Positions 42,597-51,219 of a DNA stretch of 64,000 bases are shown piece after piece. Numbering within the stretch: the stretch's first letter is position 1; each line of letters starts with the position of its first letter. The stretch is from Flavobacteriales bacterium (lineage in GTDB: Bacteria; Bacteroidota; Bacteroidia; Flavobacteriales_F; PHOS-HE28): NCBI GenBank assembly GCA_016713865.1, contig JADJOG010000005.1, forward strand, positions 106,738 through 170,737. Reading direction: 5' to 3'. Made by a program: the position numbers and the translations under genes. The notes beneath the pieces are model-generated. The model did no database searches. It saw only the letters and a program-made list of their open reading frames with translations, and was not told where the DNA came from.

Positions 42597-42656
42597 AATG
42601 GACAGGAATGGACGCGTATGGACCGAGCAGTCCATACGCGTCCATTCCTGTCCATT
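42597..42656. repeat. perfect 27-bp inverted repeat with 6-base loop
   Basis: Arms at 42597-42623 and 42630-42656 are perfectly complementary and enclose CGAGCA. Each arm itself contains ATGGAC three times. It begins five bases past the enoyl-CoA hydratase stop on the minus strand and about 30 bases before the flippase start, so it could terminate or insulate transcription; its length and perfection exceed a normal terminator. Confidence 0.9.
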
Positions 42657-42660
42657 GTAC

Positions 42661-43137
42661 TCAAGCGCCTGTGAATTCCGCCTTCCTCTTCTCCATGAAC
42701 GCACTCGTCCCTTCCTTGAAGTCCGCCGTGCCGAAGCACTTGCCGAACTCCTCGATTTCTCGCGCGAGGCCGTTAGCGCCGGGCTCGTAGCCGGCGTTCA
42801 CCGCACGGATGGCAGCGCCCAACGCCGTGGGGCTGTTCTTCGCGATGGCTGCGGCGAGCTCGTTGCACTTGGTCATCAGCTGGTCGGGTGCAACAACGTG
42901 GTTCACCAGTCCCCATTGCAGGGCCTCATCGGCTTTGATCATGCCGGCACCGCCGAGGAAGATCATCTCCATCGCTTTGCCTTTGCCTACGAGACGCGCC
43001 AAGCGTTGCGTGCCGCCGTAGCCGGGGATCACGCCCAGGCCCACTTCCGGCAGACCGAGCTTCGCATTCTCGCTGGCCACGCGGAAGTGGCAGCTCATGG
43101 CCAGTTCCAACCCGCCGCCGAGCGCGAAGCCGTTCAC
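42661..43137 (-). CDS. enoyl-CoA hydratase, C-terminal fragment (frameshifted)
   Basis: 158 codons of crotonase fold: the second half of the oxyanion-hole region (NGFALGGGLELAMSCHFRVA), then KLGLPEVGLGVIPGYGGTQR with a catalytic glutamate, and the normal C-terminal helices. It continues from the fragment at 42926-43450. The apparent GTG start at 43137 is internal. Confidence 0.88.
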   Translation of the reverse strand: MNGFALGGGLELAMSCHFRVASENAKLGLPEVGLGVIPGYGGTQRLARLVGKGKAMEMIFLGGAGMIKADEALQWGLVNHVVAPDQLMTKCNELAAAIAKNSPTALGAAIRAVNAGYEPGANGLAREIEEFGKCFGTADFKEGTSAFMEKRKAEFTGA

Positions 43138-43450
43138 TGCGGCGATTACGGGCTTTGTTCATACGCTCCACATGGTCAAAGAGCTTGGTGTGCCCATCGG
43201 CGCTGAGGGCCTTGCCCTCATCCACGCTGAAGTGCGCGAACTCCTTGATGTCGGCGCCCGCCACGAAGGCCTTGGCGCCGCTGCCGGTGATGATGAGCAC
43301 GCGCACGCTCTTGTCGGCGTCGGCCTCGGTGAGCGCGCGGTCCAGCTCATCGATGGTGACGCGGTTGAGCGCGTTGAGCTGGTCGGGACGGTTGATGGTG
43401 ATGGTGCGGATGCTGTCGGCATCGGACACCATGAGGTTGGCGTAGGACAT
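42926..43450 (-). CDS. enoyl-CoA hydratase, N-terminal fragment (frameshifted)
   Basis: The sense part is 43157-43450: ITINRPDQLNALNRVTIDEL, then SGAKAFVAGADIKEFAHFSV (first oxyanion-hole strand and AGADIKE motif). After VERMNKA the frame goes wrong; removing one A of the TTT (plus 43154-43156) gives NKPVIAAVNGFALGGG. The complete protein of about 263 residues hydrates 2-enoyl-CoA in fatty-acid oxidation. The open frame after 43157 is a shadow. Confidence 0.88.
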   Translation of the reverse strand: MSYANLMVSDADSIRTITINRPDQLNALNRVTIDELDRALTEADADKSVRVLIITGSGAKAFVAGADIKEFAHFSVDEGKALSADGHTKLFDHVERMNKARNRRSERLRARRRVGTGHELPLPRGQRECEARSAGSGPGRDPRLRRHATLGASRRQRQSDGDDLPRRCRHDQSR

Positions 43451-43533
43451 TGGGGCGAAGGTATTCGGGCCTTCGAGGTGAAGTTGTATGGGCCGTGCAG
43501 ATTCGATACTTGAATAGATCTGGTTGGCGACGA

Positions 43534-44994
43534 CTACGGCAAACGAATGCGTTCGTGCTTGAGTTCGTCATTCACCATCCGGAACACGATGCCCTTCGTG
43601 CGGCCGGCGGATTCAAGCAACGCTGATGCGCCATCAACTCCATCCACCCGGAACAGCGTGCGTTTCGCGTACCACTGCACTTGCGGCTCGGGCGTGAAGC
43701 CTAAGGTGAAGACCATTTCATCGGATCGCGCCTCATTCGCGATGGATCTGCCTTGTTCCATCTGCCAGGTGAAGCGCGCATCATCGACCTGCGATGGTGG
43801 GTTGGTGCGGTAGAAGTAGAGCACGCCCGCAACGCATGTGGCAGCGAGCGCAACCCACGACCACCTTGCGCGCAACGCTGAAAGCCCGAGCCCACCGAGC
43901 CCGCAGAGCAGAAGGCCGGCCTTGAGCGCAGCGAAGTCGTGGCCGGTGTATTCCAGCAGGAAGAGCATCTCGAGCAAAACGGGCAGACCGGTGAGCGCTA
44001 CTAAGAGCCATAGAGAACTCGATCCGGGCGCGACAGCTTTCCGCCTCCACAGCAGCAGTGCCAACGGCAAGAGCAAGGGAAGCCAGCTGATGCGGTAGTT
44101 GAGTGCGAGCATGCCGAAGATGCTAGCTGCTCCGTGAATGCTCGCTGTTCCGCGTTCGGCATAGCGACCGGTGAAATAGGCCAGCAAGGCATTGGCATCA
44201 ACCACTTGAAGCCATCGCCATGCGGTGTAACCGAGTGCAAGGCCAACGCCCAATACCGCAGCACTAACGAGTCGTAATCGCGTCGCATCGCGCTTGGCGC
44301 GCCATTGCCAGAGCGCGATCGCTGCCAGAGCAAGGCCCGCCCACACACCAGGCCAACTAATCGTGGTGGTGATGAATAGTGTGATAGCGCACCAAGCCGC
44401 CAATCGCCATGAGATCGGTCGTTCGCTTTTCAACGCACGCAGTGCAACGAGCACATGCCACACCCAGGCGTTCTGCACGAACATGTCGCTCATGTAGGCA
44501 TTGCCGTGGAACCACAGCGGCGCGGGCATGAAGAGGTAGAGCACGCTCGCGAAGAGCGGTGACGGGCCTTCGTGTTGCAACTCGCGCACAACGAGGTAGA
44601 GGCCGATGGCCGTGAGCAGATGGAAGAAGATGTTGAAGAGCTGCAGGCCCAGCGCGCTCGGTTCCGTTGCGGTGATCGCGAAGAGCGTATGCGGCAGGTC
44701 GAAGGCGAGCGGCGGGTGCGAGAGGTAGTAGAGCGTGCCGTCGCGCAGGCCAGGGGCATCGGTGTAGCCCGGCGGGACCAAGTCGGCCGGACCGGAGAAG
44801 GTGATGGCCGGTGCGCCGTGGTGAGCCATGAAGCCATCGTGATGCCAGTTGTCCAGTGCGATGAGCACCAGTGCCGAGCAGAGCTCGTGGTGCCCGCTGA
44901 GCGGTCGATTGAGCAAAGGCCAGCGCACAACCAGGCTCGCGCTGAATGCGGTGAGCAGGATGAGCAGGTGTCGGCGCGGCATCGCCACGAACAT
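43534..44994 (-). CDS. GT-C-like integral membrane glycosyltransferase (family 39 type)
   Basis: 486 residues with about 11-12 membrane segments. The first periplasmic loop begins with the acidic/histidine stretch RPLSGHHELCSALVLIALDN, where GT-C enzymes have their catalytic acid, and continues with the large loop ending YYLSHPPLAFDLPHTLF. The family uses polyprenyl-phosphate sugars to glycosylate lipids or proteins in the periplasm. The substrate is unknown. It is divergent from the next GT-C-like gene with 20 bases between the starts. Confidence 0.75.
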   Translation of the reverse strand: MFVAMPRRHLLILLTAFSASLVVRWPLLNRPLSGHHELCSALVLIALDNWHHDGFMAHHGAPAITFSGPADLVPPGYTDAPGLRDGTLYYLSHPPLAFDLPHTLFAITATEPSALGLQLFNIFFHLLTAIGLYLVVRELQHEGPSPLFASVLYLFMPAPLWFHGNAYMSDMFVQNAWVWHVLVALRALKSERPISWRLAAWCAITLFITTTISWPGVWAGLALAAIALWQWRAKRDATRLRLVSAAVLGVGLALGYTAWRWLQVVDANALLAYFTGRYAERGTASIHGAASIFGMLALNYRISWLPLLLPLALLLWRRKAVAPGSSSLWLLVALTGLPVLLEMLFLLEYTGHDFAALKAGLLLCGLGGLGLSALRARWSWVALAATCVAGVLYFYRTNPPSQVDDARFTWQMEQGRSIANEARSDEMVFTLGFTPEPQVQWYAKRTLFRVDGVDGASALLESAGRTKGIVFRMVNDELKHERIRLP

Positions 44995-45002
44995 AGCGCG
45001 GC

Positions 45003-45009
45003 TACATTG
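45003..45009 (+). promoter_or_regulatory. -7 box (TACATTG) for the membrane protein gene
   Basis: Ends five bases before the ATG at 45015; predicts a leaderless transcript. Confidence 0.4.
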
Positions 45010-45014
45010 GTCGC

Positions 45015-46394
45015 ATGCAACGCGCGGGCAAGAGCATTCCGTTTGGCTGGTGGCTGCCGCTGCTGGTGTTGCTCGCGCTCGCGGCGCATTGGCGCGCCTT
45101 ACCCTTCTCCTTCTTCAGCGACGACTTCTCCGTGATCCACAAGCTGGGCGCGCGCCAAGACCTCAGCCCCGGCACCTTCTTCCGACCGCTGCCCGACTGG
45201 ACGCTCTGGCTGCAATACCGGCTGCACGGCCCCGACGCATGGGCCTTCCGATTCGTGAATGTGCTGCTGCTCGCGCTGAATGGATGGCTCGTGGCCTTGC
45301 TCGCGAAGAAGCTCATGCGCCCTGATGCAGCGGTGCTGGCTGGTGCACTGTTCGTGCTCTACCCTTTCCACCTGGAACCGCAGCTATGGATCATCGGGCG
45401 GAGCACGGCGATGGCAGCGCTATTCGTTCTGCTCGCATTGAATACCGCAGCAAGTGAAGCGCAGCCGTGGCCCAAGGCGATTGGCGTATTCTTCTTTGGC
45501 TTCTTGGGCACGCTGTGCTACGAGAGCGCGCTTTTGCTGCCACTCATGCTGGTGGCCTGGTTCATCATCCTTCAACACGCCGACAAGCGCGGTTGGCATA
45601 GGGCGATTGGAGCATCAGCTATCGCGGTGGCCGTGCATCTCGTGGTGCGCGCCTTGCTGATCAATCGTGTCGCGAACGAGTATGGGTCGGAGTTCTTCAC
45701 CAAGCCGCTGAGCAACTACCTCGGCATGGTCGCGAAGGTTCTTGGCCGCTCCTTCCTGCCACCGTGCGAAGAACCATCGGTCCAGACCGTTCGTTTCGCC
45801 TTGCTGTTCGTTGTGATTGCGGTGGTTGGCATCTGGTTCTGGCGTACGCGCAAATCCGAGCCGCAGACCCGACGAGTTGCGGTCCTTCTCACCGCGCTCT
45901 TCGGCATTGCTTCCATCATTGCCATCGTTGGCGGCGTGAGCACGCGCACCAGCGAGAGCGATCGCTTCCTCTACTTGCCGTCGGCCTTCTTATGCATGCT
46001 GATAGCGATGTGCATCGATGGCATGCGGTCGAAGGGCCTTGCGCGAGGGCTGGTCGTCATTGCCGCCGTGTCGTGGATCATGCTCTTGCGCAATGGCATG
46101 GAGAATTGGCGCATCGCATCGGAAACCATCGAGCGCATCATTGCAGAAACACCAGAACCGCCGCGCGATGGAAGGCTATTGGTGAGCAACCTGCCCGGCG
46201 ATCACAAGGGGGCGTACATCTTCAGGCACGGGTTCAAAGAGGCCTTGATGCTTAACGGCCGTGCCGCAGAGGGAGTGTTGCATGTGCGCGAGGATTTGGG
46301 CACGACGGCAATCACCGATAGTGGCGACACGCTCATGGTCCGTGACGCGGACGCGCGCTATGATGCAAGCGCGGTCCTCAAGCCGAAGCCTTGA
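45015..46394 (+). CDS. polytopic membrane protein, GT-C-like
   Basis: 459 residues with about ten membrane segments. The first loop has FFSDDFSVIHKLGARQ, whose paired aspartates resemble the catalytic loop of GT-C glycosyltransferases, and LYPFHLEPQLWIIGRSTAMA matches the second conserved region of unnamed bacterial membrane GTs. The C-terminal 80 residues are soluble. Its 3' end overlaps dxs (opposite strand) by 17 bases. Confidence 0.7.
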   Translation: MQRAGKSIPFGWWLPLLVLLALAAHWRALPFSFFSDDFSVIHKLGARQDLSPGTFFRPLPDWTLWLQYRLHGPDAWAFRFVNVLLLALNGWLVALLAKKLMRPDAAVLAGALFVLYPFHLEPQLWIIGRSTAMAALFVLLALNTAASEAQPWPKAIGVFFFGFLGTLCYESALLLPLMLVAWFIILQHADKRGWHRAIGASAIAVAVHLVVRALLINRVANEYGSEFFTKPLSNYLGMVAKVLGRSFLPPCEEPSVQTVRFALLFVVIAVVGIWFWRTRKSEPQTRRVAVLLTALFGIASIIAIVGGVSTRTSESDRFLYLPSAFLCMLIAMCIDGMRSKGLARGLVVIAAVSWIMLLRNGMENWRIASETIERIIAETPEPPRDGRLLVSNLPGDHKGAYIFRHGFKEALMLNGRAAEGVLHVREDLGTTAITDSGDTLMVRDADARYDASAVLKPKP

Positions 46395-48321
46395 CGCTCC
46401 GGCTGCCCTTCTTCTCTCCGAGCATCTCCTTCACCGCCACCACCACCGCCACATCATCAATTCCGCATTCGCGGTAAAGCTCCGCCTGCGTGCCATGCTC
46501 GATGAATTTATCCGGGATCGCCAGGCGCTTCACGTGGGCGGCGTAGCCGTGGTCGCCCATGAACTCCAGCACCGCGCTGCCCATGCCGCCGTGCAGGCCG
46601 TGGTCCTCCACGGTGATCACGTGCTTGAACTTGCTGAACACCTCGTGCAGCAGCAGCTCGTCGATGGGCTTCACGAAGCGCATGTCGTAGTGGGCCACGC
46701 TGTAGCCTTCGGCCTCGAGGGCAGTGATCCCCTTGGCCGCGAGGTTGCCGATGTGGCCGATGCTCAGCACAGCGATGTCCGTGCCTGAGCGCAGCTTTCG
46801 GCCCGTGCCCACCTTGATCGCCTTGAAGGGAGTCTTCCACTCGGTCATCACGCCTTCGCCGCGCGGGTAACGGATGCTGAAGGGGCCTTGGTCCGGCAGC
46901 TGTGCCGTGTACATCAGGTCCCGCAACTCCTCCTCATTCATAGGTGCGCTCACCACCATGTTCGGGATGCAGCGGAAGTAGGCGAAGTCGAAGTTGCCGT
47001 GGTGCGTGGGGCCGTCGGCTCCGGCCAGGCCGCCGCGGTCCAGGCAGAACACCACGTTCAGGTTCTGAAGCGCCACATCGTGCACCACTTGATCATAGGC
47101 GCGCTGCATGAACGAGCTGTAGATGTTGCAGAAAGGCACCATGCCTTGCGTGGCCATGCCGGCGCTGAAGGTCACCGCATGCTGCTCGGCGATGCCAACG
47201 TCGAAGGCGCGGTCGGGCATGGCCTTCATCATGAGGTTGAGCGAGCAGCCCGTGGGCATGGCGGGCGTCACCCCCACGATCTTCGGGTTCTTCTCGGCCA
47301 GCTCCACGATGCTGTGGCCGAAAACGTCTTGGTACTTCGGCGGCTGTGGGCTCTTGGGCACCACCTTGATGATCTCACCGGTCTCCTTGTTGAAGAGGCC
47401 GGGCGCGTGCCACACGGTTGGGCTTCCTACTTCGGCGGGGCCGTAGCCCTTGCCCTTCTTGGTAATGGTGTGCAGGATCTTCGGGCCGGGGATGTCGCGC
47501 AGGTCGCGCAACACCTTCACTAAGTGGTCCACATCGTGCCCGTCCACCGGACCGAAGTAGCGGAAGTTGAGGCTCTCGAACAAGTTGCTCTGCTTCAGCA
47601 AGGCGCTCTTCACCGCGCCCTCCACCTTCTGCACAATGGCCTGCGCGTTGGGGCCGAACTTGCTCAGTTTGCCCAGCGCCTTCCACACTTCGTCCTTCAC
47701 CTTGTTGTAGGTGTGGCTGGTGGTGATGTCGGTGAGGTACTCCTTCAGCGCACCGACGTTCGGGTCGATGCTCATGCAATTGTCGTTGAGCACCACCAGC
47801 ATGTCCGTGCCAGCACCACCCGCGTGGTTCAGCGCTTCGAAGGCTTGGCCTGCGGTCATGGCGCCATCGCCGATCACGGCCACGCATTGGCGGTCTTTCT
47901 CGCCTTTCAGCTTGCTGGCTACGGCCATGCCCAACGCACCACCGATGCTGGTGCTGCTGTGCCCCACGCCGAAGGTGTCGAACTCGCTCTCGCTGCGCTT
48001 GGGGAAGCCGCTGAGGCCCTTGTAGATGCGGTTGGTGTGGAACACCTCGCGGCGGCCGGTGAGGATCTTGTGCCCGTAGGCCTGGTGCCCCACGTCCCAC
48101 ACCAGTTGGTCGTACGGAGTGTTGAACACGTAGTGCAGTGCCACCGTCAGTTCCACCACGCCCAGGCTGGCGCCGAAGTGGCCGCCCTTCACGCTCACCA
48201 CATCGATGATGAAGTCGCGCAGCTCGGTACACACTTGCTGGAGTTGCTCTTCCGGGAGTGCGCGCAGGTCGGCGGGGAATTGGATGCGCTCCAGAAGGGG
48301 GAACGAATTGCTATTGGGCAT
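46378..48321 (-). CDS. dxs: 1-deoxy-D-xylulose-5-phosphate synthase
   Basis: A 647-residue thiamine diphosphate enzyme that begins the MEP isoprenoid pathway from pyruvate and glyceraldehyde 3-phosphate. It has the N-terminal HFGASLGVVELTVALHYVF and VWDVGHQAYGHKILTGR, the TPP motif GDGAMTAGQAFEALNHAG, and the C-terminal DRGGLAGADGPTHHGNFD. The length is normal. Confidence 0.97.
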   Translation of the reverse strand: MPNSNSFPLLERIQFPADLRALPEEQLQQVCTELRDFIIDVVSVKGGHFGASLGVVELTVALHYVFNTPYDQLVWDVGHQAYGHKILTGRREVFHTNRIYKGLSGFPKRSESEFDTFGVGHSSTSIGGALGMAVASKLKGEKDRQCVAVIGDGAMTAGQAFEALNHAGGAGTDMLVVLNDNCMSIDPNVGALKEYLTDITTSHTYNKVKDEVWKALGKLSKFGPNAQAIVQKVEGAVKSALLKQSNLFESLNFRYFGPVDGHDVDHLVKVLRDLRDIPGPKILHTITKKGKGYGPAEVGSPTVWHAPGLFNKETGEIIKVVPKSPQPPKYQDVFGHSIVELAEKNPKIVGVTPAMPTGCSLNLMMKAMPDRAFDVGIAEQHAVTFSAGMATQGMVPFCNIYSSFMQRAYDQVVHDVALQNLNVVFCLDRGGLAGADGPTHHGNFDFAYFRCIPNMVVSAPMNEEELRDLMYTAQLPDQGPFSIRYPRGEGVMTEWKTPFKAIKVGTGRKLRSGTDIAVLSIGHIGNLAAKGITALEAEGYSVAHYDMRFVKPIDELLLHEVFSKFKHVITVEDHGLHGGMGSAVLEFMGDHGYAAHVKRLAIPDKFIEHGTQAELYRECGIDDVAVVVAVKEMLGEKKGSRSVKASA

Positions 48322-48345
48322 GGGCTGGCGTTACGGCAAGGTGAA

Positions 48346-48353
48346 CAAAGGTA
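48346..48353 (-). promoter_or_regulatory. -7 box (TACCTTTG) for dxs
   Basis: An exact TAnnTTTG match 24 bases upstream of the dxs ATG. Confidence 0.5.
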
Positions 48354-48491
48354 ACCGGCTGAAAGTTCGGGGTCTGCGGAGCGCGAACGCGACAGCTGTT
48401 CTGGTATTGCCGGGCCGCTTTGCATCTGGATCGACAAGATCTTGCCGAGAATGCGGAAACAGAAGTTGTCATTTCAGCGTGCAGGCTTCGA

Positions 48492-48523
48492 TTTGTCTAA
48501 ATAGTTTCCATGGAATATATTTG
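48492..48523 (+). promoter_or_regulatory. full Bacteroidota promoter (TTTG-N20-TATATTTG) for the pirin gene
   Basis: TTTG at 48492-48495 and TATATTTG at 48516-48523 are separated by 20 bases, matching TTTG-N17-23-TAnnTTTG in both elements and spacing. It is the clearest complete promoter in the window. The ATG of the pirin gene is 61 bases downstream. Confidence 0.65.
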
Positions 48524-48584
48524 CACCCGCAACGAACGAAGCAGCCGCTAGTTGGTTATCTCTGCATCACAACACTTGAGCACC

Positions 48585-49460
48585 ATGGACCGCAAAGACT
48601 TCCTCCGCAAGAGCCTCATGGGCACAGGCATGCTGGTGAGTGGCACTGCAGCAGCGCAGCTGATTAAGAACGATATCGATGAGCTGAAACCCTTGAACCA
48701 GTGGGTTTCGACCACCTCCCTCCAACACTCCCCCGAACGCATGGGCAACATGATCCTGCACCGCGCCAGCGAGCGCGGCACTGCCGACCACGGCTGGCTG
48801 AAGGCCAACTTCAGTTTCAGTTTCGCCAATTGGTACGACCCCACCCGCATGCATTTCGGTGTGCTGCGCGTGATGAACGACGACATCATCGCCGCGGGCA
48901 AGGGATTCGGCACGCACCCGCACGACAACATGGAGATCATCACGATCCCCCTGAAAGGCGCGCTGCAGCACAAGGACAGCATGGGCAACACGAGCATCAT
49001 CAATGCTGGCGATGTGCAGGTGATGAGCGCAGGCACCGGCATTCAGCACAGCGAGTTCAATCCGCACAACGACCGAGACGCGAACACGCTGCAGATCTGG
49101 CTCTTCCCGAAGAAGCGCCAAGTGACGCCGCGCTACCAGCAGATGACGCTTGATCCGAAGGACCGCGTGAACAAGTGGCAGCAAGTGCTCTCGCCCAATC
49201 CCGATGACGCCGGCGTGTGGATCCACCAGGACGCTTGGTTCAGCATTGGCAAGTTCGATGCGAATAGGAAGGCCGCGTACGACGTGAAGCGCAAAGGCAA
49301 CGGCGTTTATGCATTCGTGATCGAAGGCAGTGCCACCATCAACGGTCAGGCCCTCGGCAAGCGCGATGCGCTTGGTGTTTGGGACACCGATTCACTGAGC
49401 GTTGAGGTTGGTCCCAGTGGTGCGGAGATCTTGCTGCAGGATGTGCCGATGCAACTGTAG
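48585..49460 (+). CDS. pirin-family protein with Tat-like N-terminus
   Basis: A 291-residue bicupin of the pirin/YhhW type, which often has quercetin 2,3-dioxygenase-like activity. Metal ligands are recognisable in FGTHPHDNMEIITIPLKG and GTGIQHSEFNPHN. The N-terminus MDRKDFLRKSLMGTGMLVSG resembles a Tat signal, but with RK in place of the twin arginine; whether it is exported is uncertain. The frame extends to 48552; the ATG at 48585 is chosen for the signal-like sequence. Confidence 0.85.
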   Translation: MDRKDFLRKSLMGTGMLVSGTAAAQLIKNDIDELKPLNQWVSTTSLQHSPERMGNMILHRASERGTADHGWLKANFSFSFANWYDPTRMHFGVLRVMNDDIIAAGKGFGTHPHDNMEIITIPLKGALQHKDSMGNTSIINAGDVQVMSAGTGIQHSEFNPHNDRDANTLQIWLFPKKRQVTPRYQQMTLDPKDRVNKWQQVLSPNPDDAGVWIHQDAWFSIGKFDANRKAAYDVKRKGNGVYAFVIEGSATINGQALGKRDALGVWDTDSLSVEVGPSGAEILLQDVPMQL

Positions 49461-49491
49461 CGCGAAGCATGCTTCGACAGATGCAGTTGCG

Positions 49492-50100
49492 ATGAAAAGG
49501 ACGACCCAGAACATGAACGCCTCCCTTGACCTGAAAGAAGCGCGCACCCAGCACGATGTGCTGCCGCTGATCCGTAAGCGATTCAGTCCGCGGGCATTCA
49601 CGGCCGAAGGGCTTTCCGATGACGAGGTGCTGACCTTGATCGAGGCAGCGAGCTGGGCACCGAGCAGCATGAATGAGCAGCCATGGCGTTTCCGCTACGC
49701 GCATCGCGGAAGCGCGGGCTTTGAGGGATTGCAGGCGACATTCTCCATGGGCAACCAGCCGTGGGCGCCGAACGCAGCTGCGGTGATCGCCATCAGCAGC
49801 ATGAAGCACCATGCCCGCAACCATGTACCCAACGCCACCTGGACCTTCGATACAGGACTGGCGGTTGGCAACCTGCTCGTGCAAGCCACGGCCATAGGCA
49901 TCTACGGCCACTTGCTCGGCGGCTTCGATCATGCGGCGGCGCGCACCGCCTTGGGCATCGATCCGGCGACGGAGGAACTCATCTGCCTGCTGGTGCTGGG
50001 CCGTTTGGGCGAAGCCGAGACGCTCCCTGAGCCATACCTCACCCGAGAGCGCACAGCACGCAGCCGCAAGCCGGTGAGCGAGATCGCGCAGCGCATCTGA
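49492..50100 (+). CDS. nitroreductase-family FMN oxidoreductase
   Basis: A 202-residue nitroreductase-family protein: RKRFSPRAFTAEGLSDDEV, WAPSSMNEQPWRFRYA (FMN-binding), and GLAVGNLLVQATAIGIYGHL. By family it reduces nitro compounds, quinones or similar acceptors with NAD(P)H; the physiological substrate is unknown. Two ATG codons (49492 and 49513) are possible starts. Confidence 0.88.
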   Translation: MKRTTQNMNASLDLKEARTQHDVLPLIRKRFSPRAFTAEGLSDDEVLTLIEAASWAPSSMNEQPWRFRYAHRGSAGFEGLQATFSMGNQPWAPNAAAVIAISSMKHHARNHVPNATWTFDTGLAVGNLLVQATAIGIYGHLLGGFDHAAARTALGIDPATEELICLLVLGRLGEAETLPEPYLTRERTARSRKPVSEIAQRI

Positions 50101-50117
50101 ACGCATTGCTGCATAAG

Positions 50118-50151
50118 CAAAGCCCGGCGCTGTACTCAACGCCGGGCTTTG
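50118..50151. terminator. bidirectional hairpin between convergent genes
   Basis: CAAAGCCCGGCG pairs with CGCCGGGCTTTG (12 base pairs) around a 10-base loop. It lies 17 bases after the nitroreductase stop and 16 bases after the stop of the T9SS gene on the other strand, with A/T-rich outer base pairs on both sides. Confidence 0.8.
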
Positions 50152-50167
50152 TCGTGAAGGAGGTGTA

Positions 50168-51121
50168 TCAGTGCTTCGTCACGCGGCGCACGATCTCTCG
50201 CCCGCCATCCTGGATGCGCACGAAGTACAAGCCGCTCGGATGACCGTTGAGATCAACCTCGGCGCGCGAAACAGAGCCGCGGCGAAGAAGGGCACGCGGC
50301 GCCACTACTTGACGGCCGGTGAGGTCAACCACGCTCATGGTGGCGGCACTGGAGAGGTTGGTGGCATCGACAATGAACGCGCCCTCGGTAGGGTTGGGGA
50401 AGGTTGAGGCCGTGGCTTCATTCAATTCAGGGACGCTCACCCCCGTGATATCAACGAAGGTCACATCGTCGATGAAGTAATCGCCCTGGTCGCCGCCTGC
50501 GTAAGCGAAGAAGTTGACACCACCGATCTGGTTCAGGCCCACACCTCCGGTTCCGGAAGCAGAAGCGGTCAGCCATGTGCCTGCTACTTGCCCATCGATG
50601 GTGAGGAGGCCCGTGCCCGCGTTCAGATCGATCACCATGCCCACGATGAACCACTCGTCCTGCGTGAAGCTCGAAACGGCTCCAGCTTGCGCATTGGTCG
50701 AAAGCTCGATCGCACCACTGGCTCGGAAGGTCACATCCAAAGCCCAGCTCTGCCCCGCGGTCGTCGATTTCTGGATATTGAAATAACCGCCCTTGCCAGC
50801 GCTCACATACATGGCCCAGCCAAGCGCGTAACGTCCGGTGGTACGATTGCCAAGCTGAAGCAAAACATCGTTCGGACCGCCAGTAGTGCTCGTATTCGTG
50901 AAGCGCGCGCTCAATGTCCCGGAGCTGGCCGCAACATCACTGAGCGGTGCATCCTCGGCGCCGCCCGGGGCGTTGCTCCAGGTTGTCCATGGCGAGCCGA
51001 CTGTTTGGGCAACAAGGTTTCCCGTAGCATGGGAATCGAAATTCTCCGTGATCAGCACCTGCTGGGCACAGATGGCTTTAGAGGCGAAAAGCCCGGCGAA
51101 GAAGAGTACGTGTCTTTTCAT
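50168..51121 (-). CDS. secreted T9SS-sorted protein with lectin/jelly-roll-like domain
   Basis: A complete 317-residue protein: signal peptide (MKRHVLFFAGLFASKAICAQ), a beta-sandwich domain of about 200 residues (VLITENFDSHATGNLVAQ ... FFAYAGGDQGDYFIDDVTFVD) resembling laminin-G/LamG-like carbohydrate-binding folds, and a type A sorting domain (ASTFPNPTEGAFIVDATNL ... GLYFVRIQDGGREIVRRV). By family it is secreted by the T9SS and may bind glycans. Confidence 0.88.
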   Translation of the reverse strand: MKRHVLFFAGLFASKAICAQQVLITENFDSHATGNLVAQTVGSPWTTWSNAPGGAEDAPLSDVAASSGTLSARFTNTSTTGGPNDVLLQLGNRTTGRYALGWAMYVSAGKGGYFNIQKSTTAGQSWALDVTFRASGAIELSTNAQAGAVSSFTQDEWFIVGMVIDLNAGTGLLTIDGQVAGTWLTASASGTGGVGLNQIGGVNFFAYAGGDQGDYFIDDVTFVDITGVSVPELNEATASTFPNPTEGAFIVDATNLSSAATMSVVDLTGRQVVAPRALLRRGSVSRAEVDLNGHPSGLYFVRIQDGGREIVRRVTKH

Positions 51122-51145
51122 GGTTGAGGGGTTTTGGTTGCGGAG

Positions 51146-51153
51146 GAAATGTA
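51146..51153 (-). promoter_or_regulatory. -7 box (TACATTTC) for the T9SS protein
   Basis: One mismatch from TAnnTTTG, 24 bases upstream of the ATG at 51121. Confidence 0.35.
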
Positions 51154-51219
51154 ACCACTTGGGCCAAATTCAACCGTTCGCCACATGATCATAGACGCGT
51201 TGCGTGCCAACTTGCGGCC

